Source: JAJDTQ01 sp963422385
GTDB lineage: Bacteria > Desulfobacterota > Binatia > UBA9968 > JAJDTQ01
NCBI GenBank assembly: GCA_963422385.1
Contig: OY729432.1
Span: 620,001 to 684,000, forward strand
DNA length: 64,000 nt
Direction: 5' to 3'
A program made the position numbers and the translations under genes. This document shows positions 63,468-64,000 of this stretch, in pieces. Under the pieces are notes generated by a model. That model made no database searches and was not told the origin of the DNA. It saw only the letters and a program-made list of their open reading frames with translations. How positions within the stretch are numbered: position 1 is the first letter of the stretch; each line of letters starts with the position of its first letter.

Positions 63468-64000
63468 TGGACCGTCCCCCACAGGCGTCCGTGGGACCAC
63501 TGCCGGAGCCTCACGCGGACTTCGCGATGAACGAGGTCGGGGCCGCCGGCAAGGAGCACCGGCAGATAGTTGCGGCTGTAGCCCTTGACCCGTCCCGGGT
63601 CACCCGCCACCGGCTCTTCCACCAGAACCGACACCCGGCGTCCGACCTCGCTCCGGTAGAACTCGTGCTTCTTCCGGGCGCCGAGGTCGCGCGCCTGGCG
63701 CGAGCGTTCCTTCTTCTCCGCCGGCGATACCTGATCGGCCATGTCCGTGGCCGCCGTGCCGCGACGGGCGGAGTAGGGGAATACATGGAAGTACGTCAGC
63801 GGCAGGCCTGCGAGGAATTCCAGCGACGTCCCGAAGGCGGCTTCGGTCTCCCCCGGGAAGCCCACGATGACGTCCGTCCCGAGGGCGGCCCGGGGCAGCT
63901 TCCCCCGCGCACGCGCCATCAACCGGGCGAAGTAGGCGGTGTCGTAGTTGCGGCGCATCTTCTTGAGTACGCCGTCCTCACCCGCCTGGACGCATACGTG
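63461..64000 (-). CDS. mtaB: tRNA methylthiotransferase MtaB (or MiaB-like), 5' end beyond the window
   Basis: The visible 179 residues start inside the radical-SAM domain. HVCVQAGEDGVLKKMRRNYD resembles the H-x-x-x-Q-x-G-x-x-x-V-L-x-x-M-x-R segment of methylthiotransferases. GTDVIVGFPGETEAAFGTSL and YFHVFPYSARRGTAATDMAD follow, then a C-terminal TRAM-like domain (GYSRNYLPVLLAGGPDLVHR). The length of the tail fits MtaB, which converts t6A37 to ms2t6A37 in tRNA. The stop overlaps the GTG of rnc. The [4Fe-4S]-binding N-terminus lies outside. Confidence 0.85.
   Translation of the reverse strand, partial: HVCVQAGEDGVLKKMRRNYDTAYFARLMARARGKLPRAALGTDVIVGFPGETEAAFGTSLEFLAGLPLTYFHVFPYSARRGTAATDMADQVSPAEKKERSRQARDLGARKKHEFYRSEVGRRVSVLVEEPVAGDPGRVKGYSRNYLPVLLAGGPDLVHREVRVRLRQWSHGRLWGTVQC

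Overview
The window is G+C-rich DNA from a Gram-negative-type bacterium. Coding is dense on both strands. The gene set (ClpS/ClpA, TRAP transporter, MsbA-type ABC exporters, Tat-exported PhoX, RNase III, purM/purN, MtaB) fits a proteobacterium-like or related uncultured lineage. The oxidoreductases, amidohydrolases, MaoC, FAH and ThDP enzymes suggest broad catabolism of small organic acids. No rRNA or other taxonomic marker is present, so the lineage stays open.

Layout: 1-7400 holds an EamA exporter, a FemAB-like acyltransferase, a decayed ATPase, a higBA toxin-antitoxin pair with a palindromic operator, and clpS-clpA with a cupin gene. 7415-10145 is a long IS1595-family element whose matching terminal inverted repeats enclose a broken transposase and four cargo genes. 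10149-14518 is a minus-strand run (maoC, flavin monooxygenase, DUF6282 hydrolase, ilvD). 14630-21731 carries small hypothetical pairs, two MFS carriers, a sirtuin, a beta-propeller protein and two internally deleted gene remnants. 21848-25005 is a TRAP transporter operon. 25015-30154 encodes a large exonuclease/RecQ helicase followed in frame by a damaged UvrD helicase. 30285-39479 holds a voltage-gated sodium channel, FAH and ThDP enzymes, an ATP-grasp-like/OtsB pair, a matrixin-like protease and a PhoX phosphatase interrupted by TGA. 39750-42559 is a wrecked defence-type cluster (AlbA_2/HATPase protein, PHP-SMC ATPase, helicase start). 42825-52344 contains an amidohydrolase, a molybdopterin dehydrogenase, a truncated FAD subunit, a methyltransferase broken by a 23-bp tandem duplication, an orphan antitoxin, an IS5-family element and more oxidoreductase-type genes. 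52579-64000 is mostly housekeeping: tRNA-Asn with terminator, Mut7-C, DUF983, a predicted aminopeptidase, a probable heterodimeric ABC exporter, a PmtA-like methyltransferase, purN, purM, rnc and mtaB.

Two patterns run through the window. First, about a dozen genes are damaged, and many keep both the start and the end of the protein while the middle is gone. Several others carry a stop where homologues appear to have tryptophan. Second, small repeats and insertion elements are common: a MITE-like family, two palindrome families, IS5 and IS1595. Three element ends coincide exactly with the TAG stop codon of the neighbouring gene. Together these suggest a genome under relaxed selection with active or recent small mobile elements. 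All family assignments are from reading the sequence; no database search was run.
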